Of a DNA stretch of 64,000 bases, positions 16,049 to 24,700 are shown piece after piece. Origin of the DNA: JBDNJM01 sp041687755 (lineage in GTDB: Bacteria > Planctomycetota > UBA1135 > GCA-002686595); NCBI GenBank assembly GCA_041687755.1, contig JBDNJM010000023.1:124001-188000 (forward strand), read 5' to 3'. The position numbers and the translations under genes are program-made. Positions within the stretch are counted from its first letter, which is position 1; every line of letters starts with the position of its first letter. Below the pieces are notes generated by a model. That model made no database searches and was not told the DNA's origin. It was given only the letters and a program-made list of their open reading frames with translations.

Positions 16049-16726
16049 TTGCTCGAGGTCACGTGGGTCAGCGTGCGCGTGGCCACCGGCGCATGCGCCC
16101 TGATCCTGCTGCCGGGCATCGCCGTCGGCTGGGCGCTGAGTCGTCCGCGGCTGCGGGCGCGGGCGCTGTGGCAGAGCCTCGTGACCCTGCCGATGGTGCT
16201 GCCTCCGGTGGCCGTCGGCCTGGTGCTGTTGTGGCTGCTGCGCGCCGATGCGCCGCTCGGTCGCCTGGCGCAGGCGCTTACCGGGGGGTCGCTGCTGTTG
16301 ACCGAGAGCGCGGCGATGCTGGCTGCGGCGGTGGTGGCCTTTCCGCTGCTGGTGCTGGGCGCCCAGCGCGGGTTCTCGGAGGTGCCCGAGCGACTGGAAC
16401 AGGTCAGCCGTTCGCTGGGAGCCTCGCGCTGGCAGACTTTTCGACGCATCACGCTGCCCCTGGCGGGGCGCGGGATCGGCCACGGGCTCGTGTTCGCGTT
16501 CGCCCGGGCGCTCGGGGAGTTCGGCGCGACGATTCTGGTCGCAGGGCGCATCAGCGGTCGCACGGAGACGCTGTCCACCGCGATGTACGGGGCGATCGAG
16601 GGCTTCCGCGACGCGGAGGCCTGGCGGCTCGCGGCTGTCGCGGCAGCGCTGGCGTTCGGGGCGACGCTGATGGCGGAGCTGTGGCTGGGTCGCGGTCGGT
16701 CGCGCAGCGCGGGGCGGGCCTCGTGA
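16049..16726 (+). CDS. modB: Molybdate ABC transporter permease
   Basis: 225 residues with five hydrophobic spans, the usual ModB size. The cytoplasmic loop that docks on the ATPase (EAA motif) is visible as LEQVSRSLGASRWQTFRRITLPLAGRG near residues 115-140. TLPMVLPPVAVGLVLLWLL is the conserved second-span region. TTG at 16049 is chosen, 5 bp after the modA stop, because the upstream in-frame reading is inside modA and not conserved. Its stop overlaps the GTG start of modC by 3 bp. Confidence 0.88.
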   Translation: MLEVTWVSVRVATGACALILLPGIAVGWALSRPRLRARALWQSLVTLPMVLPPVAVGLVLLWLLRADAPLGRLAQALTGGSLLLTESAAMLAAAVVAFPLLVLGAQRGFSEVPERLEQVSRSLGASRWQTFRRITLPLAGRGIGHGLVFAFARALGEFGATILVAGRISGRTETLSTAMYGAIEGFRDAEAWRLAAVAAALAFGATLMAELWLGRGRSRSAGRAS

Positions 16727-17847
16727 GTGCTTCGGAAGGGAACGGGAACGGGGCCGGATCGCGGTTCCGCTTCGAGCTGCGGGCGAGCTACTCCGGCTTC
16801 GAGCTGGATGCGCGGCTGGAGTGGGACGCCCCGCGGGCGGCGTTGTTCGGGGCGAGCGGGTCCGGCAAGAGCACCGTACTCGAGGCCCTGGCCGGGCTGC
16901 GACCCGAGGTCCGCGGCAGCATCGAGTTCGACGGCCGCCGGCTCGATGGGCTTGCCCCGGAGCGCCGCCAGCTCGGCTGGGTGCCCCAGGACGCCTCGCT
17001 GTTTCCGCACCTCACGGTCGCTGAACAGCTCGCGTTCGGAGCCCGCGTCGGCGGCGGCGGCGCGGCCGAGATGGATGCGGCCGTGGAGGCCCTCGAACTC
17101 GGGTCGCTGCTCGGGCGGCGACCCGCCCAGCTCTCCGGCGGTGAGGCCAGCCGCGTTGCGATTGCGCGGGCGCTCAGCGCGAAGGCCGCGATGCTGCTGC
17201 TGGACGAGCCGCTCGCCGCGCTCGACCGGCCCCTGCGAGCGCGCGTCCTGCCGTATCTCGATCGGGTGGCGCGCGACCTCGGGGTGCCGACCCTGTTGGT
17301 CAGCCATGATCCCCTCGAGGTCGCCGCCCTCGCCGATCATGTCGCGGTCCTCGAGCGCGGCCGGGTGCTCGCCGCCGGACCGGTGGGGGAGGTGCTGCCC
17401 GGGGCGGCCTCGTTCGGGACGCTGGAGGCGCTCAGCGCGGAGAATCGGTTTCCTGCGCGCGTCGTCGAGCGCCACCCCGGCAGCCTGCAGGTGCGCACGC
17501 CGGGCGGGAACCTGCTCGAGATGGCCAGCGTCCGCGGCTTCCCCGATCCGGAGGGCATCGCGGTGCGGGCCGAGGACCTGCTGATCTCTCTGGAGCCGCT
17601 GCAGGGCGTCTCGGCCCAGAACCAGCTCGCCGCGGTGGTGGAGGCGCTCGAGCCGCTCTCCGCGGGCGCGGAGTCGGGCCTGCGGCTGCACCTGGCCCTG
17701 GGCGGTGAGCTCTGGCGGGCCGCGATCACGCCCCGTGCGAGGGAACGGCTCGCGCTGCGCCCGGGCCTCAAGGTGCACCTGGCGATCAAGGCGACCGCCG
17801 TGCTGCTCGATCCCAATCCCCGACCCTGGCCCGCGACCCTGGGATAG
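16723..17847 (+). CDS. modC: Molybdate ABC transporter ATP-binding protein
   Basis: 374 residues starting at GTG 16723, inside the end of modB. Walker A GASGSGKST (near residue 45), Q-loop GWVPQDASLFPHLTV, signature LSGGEASRVAIARAL, Walker B MLLLDEPLAALD and H-loop LLVSHDPLEVAALAD are all intact. Residues about 285-370 form a TOBE domain (NQLAAVVEALEPL...KVHLAIKATAVLL), which in ModC senses oxyanion. Energises ModB-driven molybdate import. Confidence 0.92.
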   Translation: MSASEGNGNGAGSRFRFELRASYSGFELDARLEWDAPRAALFGASGSGKSTVLEALAGLRPEVRGSIEFDGRRLDGLAPERRQLGWVPQDASLFPHLTVAEQLAFGARVGGGGAAEMDAAVEALELGSLLGRRPAQLSGGEASRVAIARALSAKAAMLLLDEPLAALDRPLRARVLPYLDRVARDLGVPTLLVSHDPLEVAALADHVAVLERGRVLAAGPVGEVLPGAASFGTLEALSAENRFPARVVERHPGSLQVRTPGGNLLEMASVRGFPDPEGIAVRAEDLLISLEPLQGVSAQNQLAAVVEALEPLSAGAESGLRLHLALGGELWRAAITPRARERLALRPGLKVHLAIKATAVLLDPNPRPWPATLG

Positions 17848-18107
17848 GCTTGGGTGGCAGCGCCGGCGGCGGTAGGGGCACGGAAGGCCCCAAACCCCTG
17901 GGCGATCTTAGCTTGTGACGTGAGCGCGAATCCCCTGAACGGTGAGGGGCCCTGCGCTCACTTTTCGGACCGTGACAGGGCACCCAGATCCATCGTTGAC
18001 CGTCCTATAGATATACGCTGGCACGGTTCGAACCCGCGCCAAGCAAGCGGTCCCCGCGACCGCGAACGAAGACTCCCGAACAATCTCTTCCCCCCGGCAA
18101 GACTCCA

Positions 18108-18914
18108 ATGAACCTCCGCAAATCCCTCGCTGCCCTCGGCGCCGCCGTCGCCCTGGCAGCGGGCGCCAACGCCCAGAACACCGTCCAGATCGATCTGCAG
18201 ACGATCTCATTCTCGCCGGCGAACGTCACGATCCAGGTCGGCGACACGGTCCGCTGGGTCTGGCAGATCGGTCTCCACGACGTGAAGAGCGGCTCGAATT
18301 TCACGCCCGACGGGATCTTCGACTCCGGCACCCCGGTCCCGTCGCCGGCCACCTTCGAGGTCACCTTCGACGCGGCGTTCCTGGCGGCTAACCCGATGGC
18401 CGGCAACGCCTACGACTACTACTGCACCGTGCATCAGTTCGCGAACATGCAGGGCACGGTCACCGTCAACCAGGGCGGCGGCAGCGTGACGCCCTACAAC
18501 GGCACCGGCATCAACCCGCTCGGCAGCCTCGTGGTGACCGGCGGCGTGCCGTCCCCGGGCTCCACCGTCGACTTCGCGGTGGACAACACCGGCGATCCGC
18601 TCGGCGGACCCGGCTTCACCTTCCTGTACATCTCGCGCAACATCACCCCCGTGACCTTGGTCGTTCCCGGCTGGGGCATGACCGCGGGCGCGCCCGGTGA
18701 AGTGCTGATCAACATTGCCGCTCCGGACCCGCTCACGTTCCTCGGTCCGAACCTCTGGGCCGGCTCGGGCAACCCGAGCCCCTACAGCGTTCCGATCCCG
18801 GCGAACCCCGCGCTCGTCGGCGCCGACTTCTTCCTGCAGGGCGGCGTGCTCGACCTGGCGAACCCGGCCAACGACATCGGTCTGACCAACGGGCTCGAGC
18901 TGGTCATCGGCTGA
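18108..18914 (+). CDS. Secreted cupredoxin (plastocyanin-like) protein
   Basis: 268 residues. A signal peptide ends at ANA (residue 22). Residues 23-120 form a type-I copper domain: ISFSPANVTIQVGDTVRWVW, then ligands His57, Cys106, His109 and Met114 in the plastocyanin spacing CxxHxxxxM (CTVHQFANM). The remaining 150 residues are a separate beta-rich module ending GLTNGLELVIG, related to the end of the secreted protein at 37524-38702. Likely an extracytoplasmic electron carrier or copper-binding protein; redox partner unknown. No Shine-Dalgarno is evident. A hairpin at 18970-19006 follows. Confidence 0.85.
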   Translation: MNLRKSLAALGAAVALAAGANAQNTVQIDLQTISFSPANVTIQVGDTVRWVWQIGLHDVKSGSNFTPDGIFDSGTPVPSPATFEVTFDAAFLAANPMAGNAYDYYCTVHQFANMQGTVTVNQGGGSVTPYNGTGINPLGSLVVTGGVPSPGSTVDFAVDNTGDPLGGPGFTFLYISRNITPVTLVVPGWGMTAGAPGEVLINIAAPDPLTFLGPNLWAGSGNPSPYSVPIPANPALVGADFFLQGGVLDLANPANDIGLTNGLELVIG

Positions 18915-18969
18915 TCCAGCGGGTCCCGCGCAGGGGCCCCGACCTGACGCGATCCCGCATCGCGCCCCG

Positions 18970-19006
18970 ACGAACCGCGTCGCTCGAAGAGAGCGCCGCG
19001 GTTCGT
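18970..19006. terminator. Hairpin between convergent genes
   Basis: ACGAACCGCG (18970-18979) pairs perfectly with CGCGGTTCGT (18997-19006), with a further inner GCTC/GAGC pair. It lies between the convergent cupredoxin and DUF72 genes and could serve either. The downstream T-run is weak (TCCATTC), so termination is likely but not certain. Confidence 0.6.
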
Positions 19007-19035
19007 TCCATTCAGGGCCGCAACCGGGTGGAGGC

Positions 19036-19908
19036 TCAGCCCAGCGCGGCGACGCGTTCCTCGAGGTCGCGCGCCGTGCCCGGGCCAAAGCCCGCATAGT
19101 GGTTGTTCGAGAAGCAGAACACCTCGTCCACCTGCTCGGTCAGCACCTTGAGCAGCTCGGCCCAGCGGTTGAGGCTCTCGGACTTGTCGAGCACGACCCG
19201 GTCGAAGCGCTCCGCGGCGGCCTCCGTGCGCTTGCGGTCGCCGATCAGGCGCGTGTAGGCGAAGTCTGCCGTGCGCACGTCGAGCCGCGCGTGCACCTCG
19301 GCCGGGTGCGGCATGTACAGCAGCTCGACCAGCGCAAGCGCGACGCCGCGCTCGCGCAGCAGGTCGAGCAGCTCAGGGCCCAGCCACTGCTTGTTGCGGA
19401 TCTCGACGGCGTACCGGAAGGACTTCGGAAGGTCGTCGAGGTAGCGCGCGAGGCGCTCGAGGAAGGGCGCGGGACTCGCAAAGGCGGTGCGGTTGAAGTA
19501 CGGGAACTGCAGCAGCAGCGGTCCGCAGCGAGGCCCTAGCCGGGCCATGCTGTCGAGGAAGCGATCCGTGTCCGCGCGCGCCGCTGCGCCGACCAGCACG
19601 GCGTCGCCGTCGGGGCGCGGCCCCTGTCCGGCGTGCACGATGGTGCGCGGGAACTTGGCGCACAGCCGAAAGTCCTCCGGCGTCTTGGCGCGCCAGCTGT
19701 CGACGAGCTTCGCATCGGGGACGCGGTAGTAGGTGACGTCGGCCTCGACGGCCGTGAACTGTTCGGCGTAGAGGGTGAGGAAGTCGCCGGCCTTGGTGCC
19801 CTGCGGGTAGAAGGCGCCGCCCCAGGCCTTTTCGGACCAGCTGGAGGTGCCGAAGCGAACGGAGCGCGGGGTGCTCGAGGGCAGAGTGGGGGAGGCCGGG
19901 GAGCTCAT
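19036..19908 (-). CDS. DUF72 (YecE-like) family protein
   Basis: 290-residue TIM-barrel-like protein of unknown biochemical role. Family landmarks: VRFGTSSWSEKAWGGAFYPQGTKAGDFLTLYAEQF at the start, AVEADVTYYRVPDA, FRLCAKFPRTI, LLLQFPYFNRTAF, YAVEIRNKQWL and VFCFSNNHYAGFGPGTA at the end. The start at 19908 (MSSPASPTLPSS) is chosen. The same frame stays open upstream to 20064, but that part translates the dispersed repeat (MPLGPSPDGPAVPFGPS) and should not be taken as protein. Preceded on this strand by repeat copy C. Confidence 0.87.
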   Translation of the reverse strand: MSSPASPTLPSSTPRSVRFGTSSWSEKAWGGAFYPQGTKAGDFLTLYAEQFTAVEADVTYYRVPDAKLVDSWRAKTPEDFRLCAKFPRTIVHAGQGPRPDGDAVLVGAAARADTDRFLDSMARLGPRCGPLLLQFPYFNRTAFASPAPFLERLARYLDDLPKSFRYAVEIRNKQWLGPELLDLLRERGVALALVELLYMPHPAEVHARLDVRTADFAYTRLIGDRKRTEAAAERFDRVVLDKSESLNRWAELLKVLTEQVDEVFCFSNNHYAGFGPGTARDLEERVAALG

Positions 19909-19910
19909 CG

Positions 19911-20112
19911 CACTCAGAGCGTGTGAATCAATGCGCGCTGCGCATTCCGTGAACGCTCTCGACGCTCCAGGGCCGTCAGGCGATGGGCCAAAAGGCACCG
20001 CAGGGCCGTCAGGCGATGGGCCAAAAGGCACCGCAGGGCCGTCAGGCGATGGGCCCAATGGCAACTGAGAGGCACTTCGCTAGGGCAGCGCGATTTCTTC
20101 AAAGCCTCTCAG
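19911..20112 (-). repeat. Dispersed structured repeat, copy C, with 33-bp internal expansion
   Basis: Minus-strand copy, 202 bp. It starts 2 nt after the stop codon (20115-20117) of the barrel-protein gene, in that gene's orientation. Read on the minus strand: CTGAGAGGC...GCCTCTCAG (9-bp perfect stem 1), GTTGCC, then a 33-bp unit present as two full copies plus a third partial one (plus-strand 19969-20001, 20002-20034, 20035 on). Stem 3 is AATGCGC-AGC-GCGCATT, and the end is GATTCACACGCTCTGAGTG. Without the expansion its length is about 136 bp, as in copies A and D. Confidence 0.85.
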
Positions 20113-20114
20113 CG

Positions 20115-21689
20115 TCAGGGACGTCGCGGGTAGGTCAGGTCCCAGCCAAACACGATCGCGAAGGTCTGCGCATCGAACTGTCCCTCGAGGGCGTGCAGGG
20201 TGTCGAACTCGATGCCCGCCTGGAATCCGCTGCGCGGGACCATGTGCCAGCCCGCGCCCAGGGTGTGAAACAGGCCCGACCCGGTGTCCACGTCCCCGCC
20301 GCCGCCGACGCCCAGGTGGGCCTGCACGTAAACGGTGCCGAACTCGGGCAGCTGGGGCAGCACGTCGAGGTCGTAGCGCGCGCCGAGCTCCGCCTGGCGG
20401 TAGCCGCCGACGCTGCTCTCGAAGGCGCCGAACGCGCGCAGGGAGAGCTCGATGCGCTGGCTCAGCTGGCGCACGCCGCCGATCCCGACGAGGTAGATGT
20501 CGTCGTTGATGCGCTCGCCGCCGAGGGTCACCGCGGAGCTGTCCAGGGCGAGGCTGCGACCGAGGATCTGGAGCTGCCAGGAGTCGAGCTCGACGTCGGA
20601 GCTGTTGAGCCCGCGACCCTCGGCGTCGCCCTTCTTGGCCACCTCGAGCGGGCGCGGCGACCACTCGACGCCGGCCTCGAGCGTGAAGCCGTCGAAGGCG
20701 CCGTCCGGGGCGACCGCGTAGCCACCGGTCAGGCGTAAGCGCCAGTCGGAGTCCACGCCCGCGGAGGTCTCGATGCCGGCGCGCGCGCCCAGCAGCAATC
20801 CACCGCCGGTGTCCACGCGACCCCCGCCGGCGGCGCCGGCCAGGAGCTCCGCGCGCCAGTCCACCGAGTCCATCACGAGCGGGCTGCGCAGGCCCAGGCC
20901 CAGCAGCGCCTGCACGTAACCGGGCACGTCGCCGCCGGCGGCCATGCCCAGCTCGGCCTTCGCGTACCACGGCCCCCCGAGGGAGCGCTCGACGGTCCCG
21001 GTGGTGAGGGCGATGTTCTGGCTGATCGGGCTGCCGTCTCGGCGGCGCGAGCCACCGCTGGGCACGATCAGTTGAGCGCCGAGGCCGATGCGCCCCTTCC
21101 CATCGATCAGCTGGTCGAGTTCGATGGCAGGGATCTCGCTGAAGGCCCAGGAGGAGCGCAGGAGGCGCTCCGGCACCGTGAAGCCCACGGCCACCTGGTT
21201 GCTGCCGACGTCGCCGCCGGGGGCATCGACTCGCGAGTACTCAAGACGCAGGCCGAGCCCCGAGCCGAAGCGGTGCTCGAGGCCGACGTGCGGGCGCACG
21301 ACCAGGCCGCTGCCCCAGTCCCCGCGCCCATTGGCTCCGGGGTCGCCGCCGCCCACGCCACCGTACAGGCCGACGTCCAGCCACCAGCCCGGGCGCATCT
21401 CGCGCCGCCAGCCCGCGGTGAAGCCGGCGTGGAGCGCCCCGGCGCGATCGCCGTAAACCGAGCCGTACCCGCCGATGCCGACGTAGCTGCCGGGCAGGGC
21501 GTCGAAGGCGTCGAGCCAGTCTAGGTGGACGCCGATCGCGCCCAGGCGGTCGCCGTTGCCCGGGTCGAAGTCCTCGGCGATCACGCGCCAGCGCAGCTCC
21601 TGCTCCTCGAGTTCGAGGTCCTGCCCGGAGCACAGCGCCACAAACGCCGAGCCGCACAGGAGGGTCAGGGGGAGGTGCGCGCGGCTCAT
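20115..21689 (-). CDS. Secreted protein, probable outer-membrane beta-barrel
   Basis: 524 residues, no family recognised. A signal peptide (about 1-22, ending ALCSG) is followed by alternating hydrophobic/polar strands rich in Gly and aromatic residues, for example FTAGWRREMRPGWWLDVGLYGGV and LGLRLEYSR. The pattern continues to a C-terminal strand IVFGWDLTY. A Gly-Gly-Gly-Asp loop recurs (GVGGGDPGANG, GAAGGGRVDTGGG, GVGGGGDVDTGSG), suggesting internal duplication. No cysteine or catalytic motif stands out. It lies 101 bp downstream of the kinase-WD40 gene on the same strand. Confidence 0.6.
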   Translation of the reverse strand: MSRAHLPLTLLCGSAFVALCSGQDLELEEQELRWRVIAEDFDPGNGDRLGAIGVHLDWLDAFDALPGSYVGIGGYGSVYGDRAGALHAGFTAGWRREMRPGWWLDVGLYGGVGGGDPGANGRGDWGSGLVVRPHVGLEHRFGSGLGLRLEYSRVDAPGGDVGSNQVAVGFTVPERLLRSSWAFSEIPAIELDQLIDGKGRIGLGAQLIVPSGGSRRRDGSPISQNIALTTGTVERSLGGPWYAKAELGMAAGGDVPGYVQALLGLGLRSPLVMDSVDWRAELLAGAAGGGRVDTGGGLLLGARAGIETSAGVDSDWRLRLTGGYAVAPDGAFDGFTLEAGVEWSPRPLEVAKKGDAEGRGLNSSDVELDSWQLQILGRSLALDSSAVTLGGERINDDIYLVGIGGVRQLSQRIELSLRAFGAFESSVGGYRQAELGARYDLDVLPQLPEFGTVYVQAHLGVGGGGDVDTGSGLFHTLGAGWHMVPRSGFQAGIEFDTLHALEGQFDAQTFAIVFGWDLTYPRRP

Positions 21690-21790
21690 GGGCGGCTCGG
21701 ATCGTAACCGGAGGCCCCCGACCAGCCGCCCGTGTTGTTCTGAGGGGGCGCGCGAGCGACGGCAACCGTCGGAACCGGCGCCGGGTGGGG

Positions 21791-24700
21791 CTAGTTGCCC
21801 CCGCTCGTGGGGGCTGCCATCAGCGCGTCCCGTGCCTCTTGGGCGAAGCTCTGGGCCACAGGATCCTTGGACCAGAAATCGTCCAGGAGCATCGCCTCGA
21901 GCTCCACGAGCCGGGCCCTCGCGGCGAGCGCCCGGTTGCTGCGCGCCTCGCAGGCGATCGTCAGGGCCAGCTCCTCGGGCCGCAGGCTGCGCTGACCCGC
22001 GATCCCTTCGAGCACGATGAGCGCTTCGTCGAAGCGCCCCAGTCGGTAGTTGGCGGCCGCGAGGCTGCGCTCGTAGATGCCGCGCGTGTCGCCCACGGCC
22101 TCGGCCACAGCGTTCTCCGCGCGATCGAGGGCGTCGAGGTGTTCCTGCTCGGTGCCGCCGGGCTCGGCGACGGCGCGCCAGGCCAGGTCGTTGTCGCGCG
22201 CGGGGTTCGCGAGCAGGGTGGAGGCTCCAGCAAGCCAGTCGCGACTGCGTTCGAGCAGGTCGACTGCGGCGGCTCCCGCTCCGGTGCTGGCGCCGAGCGC
22301 ATCGAGGTTGAGTTTCGGAAGCTCGCTGGGGACACTGAGACCCCGGGACTCGATCACCTCGAGCAGCCCTGCGGTGAAGGGATCCAGGCCGGTCGAGCTC
22401 GAATCCACCATCGGCGCGCTGGGCTGGGGGATCGAGCGGGGCTGGGTCTCGTAGAGCCGGACGGCTCCGTTTGCGAGGTAGGCGGCGATGCGGTCGCCAC
22501 TCGGCGCGAAGTCCACCGCGACGGGTTCGGCGTCGCCCGGACTCAGCGACGTCACCAGCTCGCCGCGCTGGGCGTCGAACAGGCGTAGCCCGCCGTCCAC
22601 GCAGGCGGTCAGCAGACGCTGGCCGGTCGGGTCAAAGCAGAGGTCCGTGATCGCGCCGCGATGTTCGAGCAGCTCGAGCGGGCCCTGCTGCTCCCCGGTC
22701 GTGTCGGTGTTTCGGTCGCCGCGAGGGTCCGTGGTCCAGCTCTCCATGTCCCAGATCAGCACGCGACCGCGGTCGTCGCCGGTCGCGAGGGCCTGGGTGC
22801 GCGGCGAGACGGCGAGCGAGGTGAAGCGGCCGGTGTCGGGCGGTGTTTCGGGGTACAGGTTGCGATGAGTGCTGACGACCGGGTGCAGCAGCCACTGGCC
22901 GAGTCGTACCTGCATCGACGTCGCGCCGTACAGGGCCATGCCCCGTGCGAGGTCCGGGGGCGTGAGCGTCTGCTCGATGCGCTCCTCGGAGATCCGCACG
23001 GCGCACAGCCGTCCGTCGCTGCAGGCGATCAGCACGGAGTCGGAGTTGAGGAACACGAGTTCCTCGACGAGCCGGCCGTCCAGCGGGATGGTGACCAGCG
23101 AGAGCACGGCCGCATCGGGGTCTTCGGGCAGCTCCCAGATGCGCAGCTGGTGGCGCGGCGCTGGCTGCAGGCCGGTGAAGCGGGTGGTTGCGGTGTCTTC
23201 GACGACGGCGAGCCGCGTGCCGGCGGGGGAGAGGACCGAGTTCAGCGGGCGGCCGGGGGTGCGATCGCCGTAGGAGAGCTCGGAACCGTCTTCGAGCGAC
23301 CACAGGACGACGCCGCCGAGCGAGGAGATCGACGCAGCGCGTTCGCCGTCGGGCAGCAGGTGGGCGGGGCCCGATAGCAAGCGACCGCCGAGGGTCGCCG
23401 CCGTCGCGAGGGACTCGGTGTCGATCACCCGGGCGGTGGAGGTGCCGCCGCCCGCGCCGGCCGCTCCCCAGGTGATCAGGCGCTGGGCGTCGCGCGCGAA
23501 GTCGAGCTCGGCGGCGGCTGTGGGGGCGCCAAGGCCCTGCAGCTCGTGAATCGACTCGCCGGAGTAGAGGTTCCACAGCCGCATCGAACCGTCCGCCCCG
23601 CACGAGAGGATCGGGCCGTTCTCGCCGAGCACCTCGAGGTCGGTGACGGGCCCGAGATGTCCTGAAAGCACGGCGCTGGCGGGTTGGCCCCAGGCGCCGA
23701 CGCGCCACAGCCGCAGGCTCGCGTCGGTGGAACCGCTGACGAGGAAGCGGCCGTCTGCGGTGAACGCGGCGGCCGTCGGTGCCTCGTCGTGCCCGGTGAT
23801 GCGTCCGACCCGATGGCCGGTCTCCATGTTCCAGTACTCGAGCGAGTGGCTGCCGTCTGCCACACCGGAGCAAACCAGGTGCGCGCCCGAAGCGTCGTAT
23901 GCGAGCACGTCGATTGGACGGCCCTCGCCGGCGTCCAGCATGCGCGGCTCTTCGCGCAGGCTCGTGTCGCAGAGTTCGACCACGCCGTCCGAGCGGCCGA
24001 GCGCCAGCAGCCGCCCGCGCGGATCCCAGGCGACGCGCGTGCCGCCCATGCGCGGGGTTCCGTCGAGTGAGAACTGGAGGATCGGCGTGCGCTGTGCGGC
24101 GCTGGCCAAGACGTCGAGGACGAGCAGGATGCTGGGATTCGTCTGCGACGCGCCGCGGGCAATCGCGAGCTGGTCCGAGCCCGGTGAGAACGCCAGGTCC
24201 TGCAGCGTTGGGTTGTGGCTGGCACCGCGCGCCGGCGGCAGCACCTGGATCGGCTCGCGGCGCCCGGTCTCACGCAGCCAGAGGCTTCCGTCCATGTAGC
24301 CGACCGCCGTCCAGCGGCCGTCGGCAGAGCGCGCGAGCGAGGCCGGTTCCACGTTGCCCGCGTCGCCGAGGGAGGGGCGTCGCTCAAGCTCCCGGCGGCT
24401 GGCCATGTCCCAATCGACGATTTCGCCGGCGCTCGAGAGGGTTGTCACGCGGCCGCCACCCGCGGCGAGTCCGACGACCGGCGCGGCGTGCGCGTCCCAG
24501 GCCTGCAGGCTCATGTCCGTCTGCAGCCACAGGTGCTCCCACTCGAAGCCGCGCAGTTCCACGTCGCAGTCGAGCAGGCGTCGTCGGGCCTCCGCCAGCT
24601 GCCCTGAGTCCAGGCTGAGCTGACCGGCGAGCAAGTTGGCGGTGTAGCTGAGGAACAGGGCGTCCTCGCTGGTTTGCTGCAGGTCGCGAACGGTGTCGAG

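Noticed and set aside
18018..18048. tRNA-like T-arm sequence GGTTCGAACCC
   Set aside because: The flanking 5-bp stem has a mismatch, and no matching acceptor, D or anticodon arm lies in the 60 bp upstream. Chance match.
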